Source: Bacteroidota bacterium
GTDB taxonomy: Bacteria > Bacteroidota > Ignavibacteria > OLB7
NCBI GenBank assembly: GCA_018266795.1
Contig: JAFDZV010000004.1
Location: 17,364 to 67,320 of the forward strand
Direction: 5' to 3'
DNA: 49,957 bases
Both the position numbers and the translations under genes were made by a program. Of the stretch, positions 49,931 to 49,957 are shown piece after piece; position 1 is the stretch's first letter, and each line of letters begins with the position of its first letter. The notes under the pieces were generated by a model, which did no database searches, was not told the origin of the DNA, and saw nothing but the letters and a program-made list of their open reading frames with translations.

Positions 49931-49957
49931 TCAGTCAGTAGTTGGTAGTCAATTGTC
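49931..49957. repeat. Short-repeat-like sequence at the window end
   Basis: TCAGTCAGTA and GTAGTCA followed by AATTGTC resemble, on the opposite strand, the TGACCAC repeats at the beginning of the window. Only the edge is visible. Confidence 0.5.

Overview
The window is GC-rich, tightly packed bacterial DNA with 38 protein-coding genes that I can support and no rRNA, tRNA or CRISPR array that I could find. Several exported proteins end in an immunoglobulin-like C-terminal sorting domain of the type IX secretion (Por) kind (NPFN or PNP motif, then an FlgD-like fold and a short basic end). There are lamin-tail and CarboxypepD regulatory-like domains, TonB-receptor plug fragments, a Bacteroidota-type promoter pattern (TTG, 20-21 bp, TAnnTTTG-like), and many genes without a clear Shine-Dalgarno sequence. 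Together these point to the Fibrobacterota-Chlorobiota-Bacteroidota group, most likely a Chlorobiota/Ignavibacteriota/Kapabacteria-like lineage; this placement is inference from gene content.

Layout. 1-8.6 kb: an exported Met/His-rich protein, a structured-looking non-coding stretch, a large secreted BNR/FnIII protein, a yceI-marR pair that shares a probable operator, and a Tyr-rich repetitive lipoprotein. 8.8-11.7 kb: a double-length M16 zinc protease. 11.8-16.3 kb: four consecutive minus-strand genes encoding exported proteins built from the N-terminal modules of TonB-dependent receptors (CarboxypepD domain, degenerate plug) without any barrel, one of them fused to a von Willebrand A domain. 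16.6-24.8 kb: a nucleotide-sugar-type epimerase, a K+ channel, a secreted CocE/S15 hydrolase and a DUF1800-DUF1501 pair. 25-31 kb: a tandem duplication of a lipoprotein gene with its promoter and terminator, an NHL propeller protein, an SDR, a lamin-tail protein and secG. 31-36 kb: housekeeping genes (HIT hydrolase, carotenoid desaturase, Maf, ribosomal bL21 and bL27, malate dehydrogenase). 36-38.3 kb: two related lipoproteins. 38.4-42.7 kb: a minus-strand operon ilvE - small protein - free-standing DsbD N-domain protein - dsbD, joined by overlaps. 43-50 kb: a HAD phosphatase, a PgpH-type HD phosphodiesterase, XerD, a fatty-acid hydroxylase and a TlpA/DipZ-like redox lipoprotein.

How they fit together. 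Much of the window serves the cell envelope: protein export (SecG and sorting-domain cargo), periplasmic thiol chemistry (DsbD, its free N-domain, TlpA-like protein), lipoproteins, carotenoid and hydroxylated-lipid synthesis, and a set of barrel-less receptor-like proteins that is the best candidate here for something undescribed. The malate dehydrogenase is notable for substitutions at two positions that are normally invariant in the active site.
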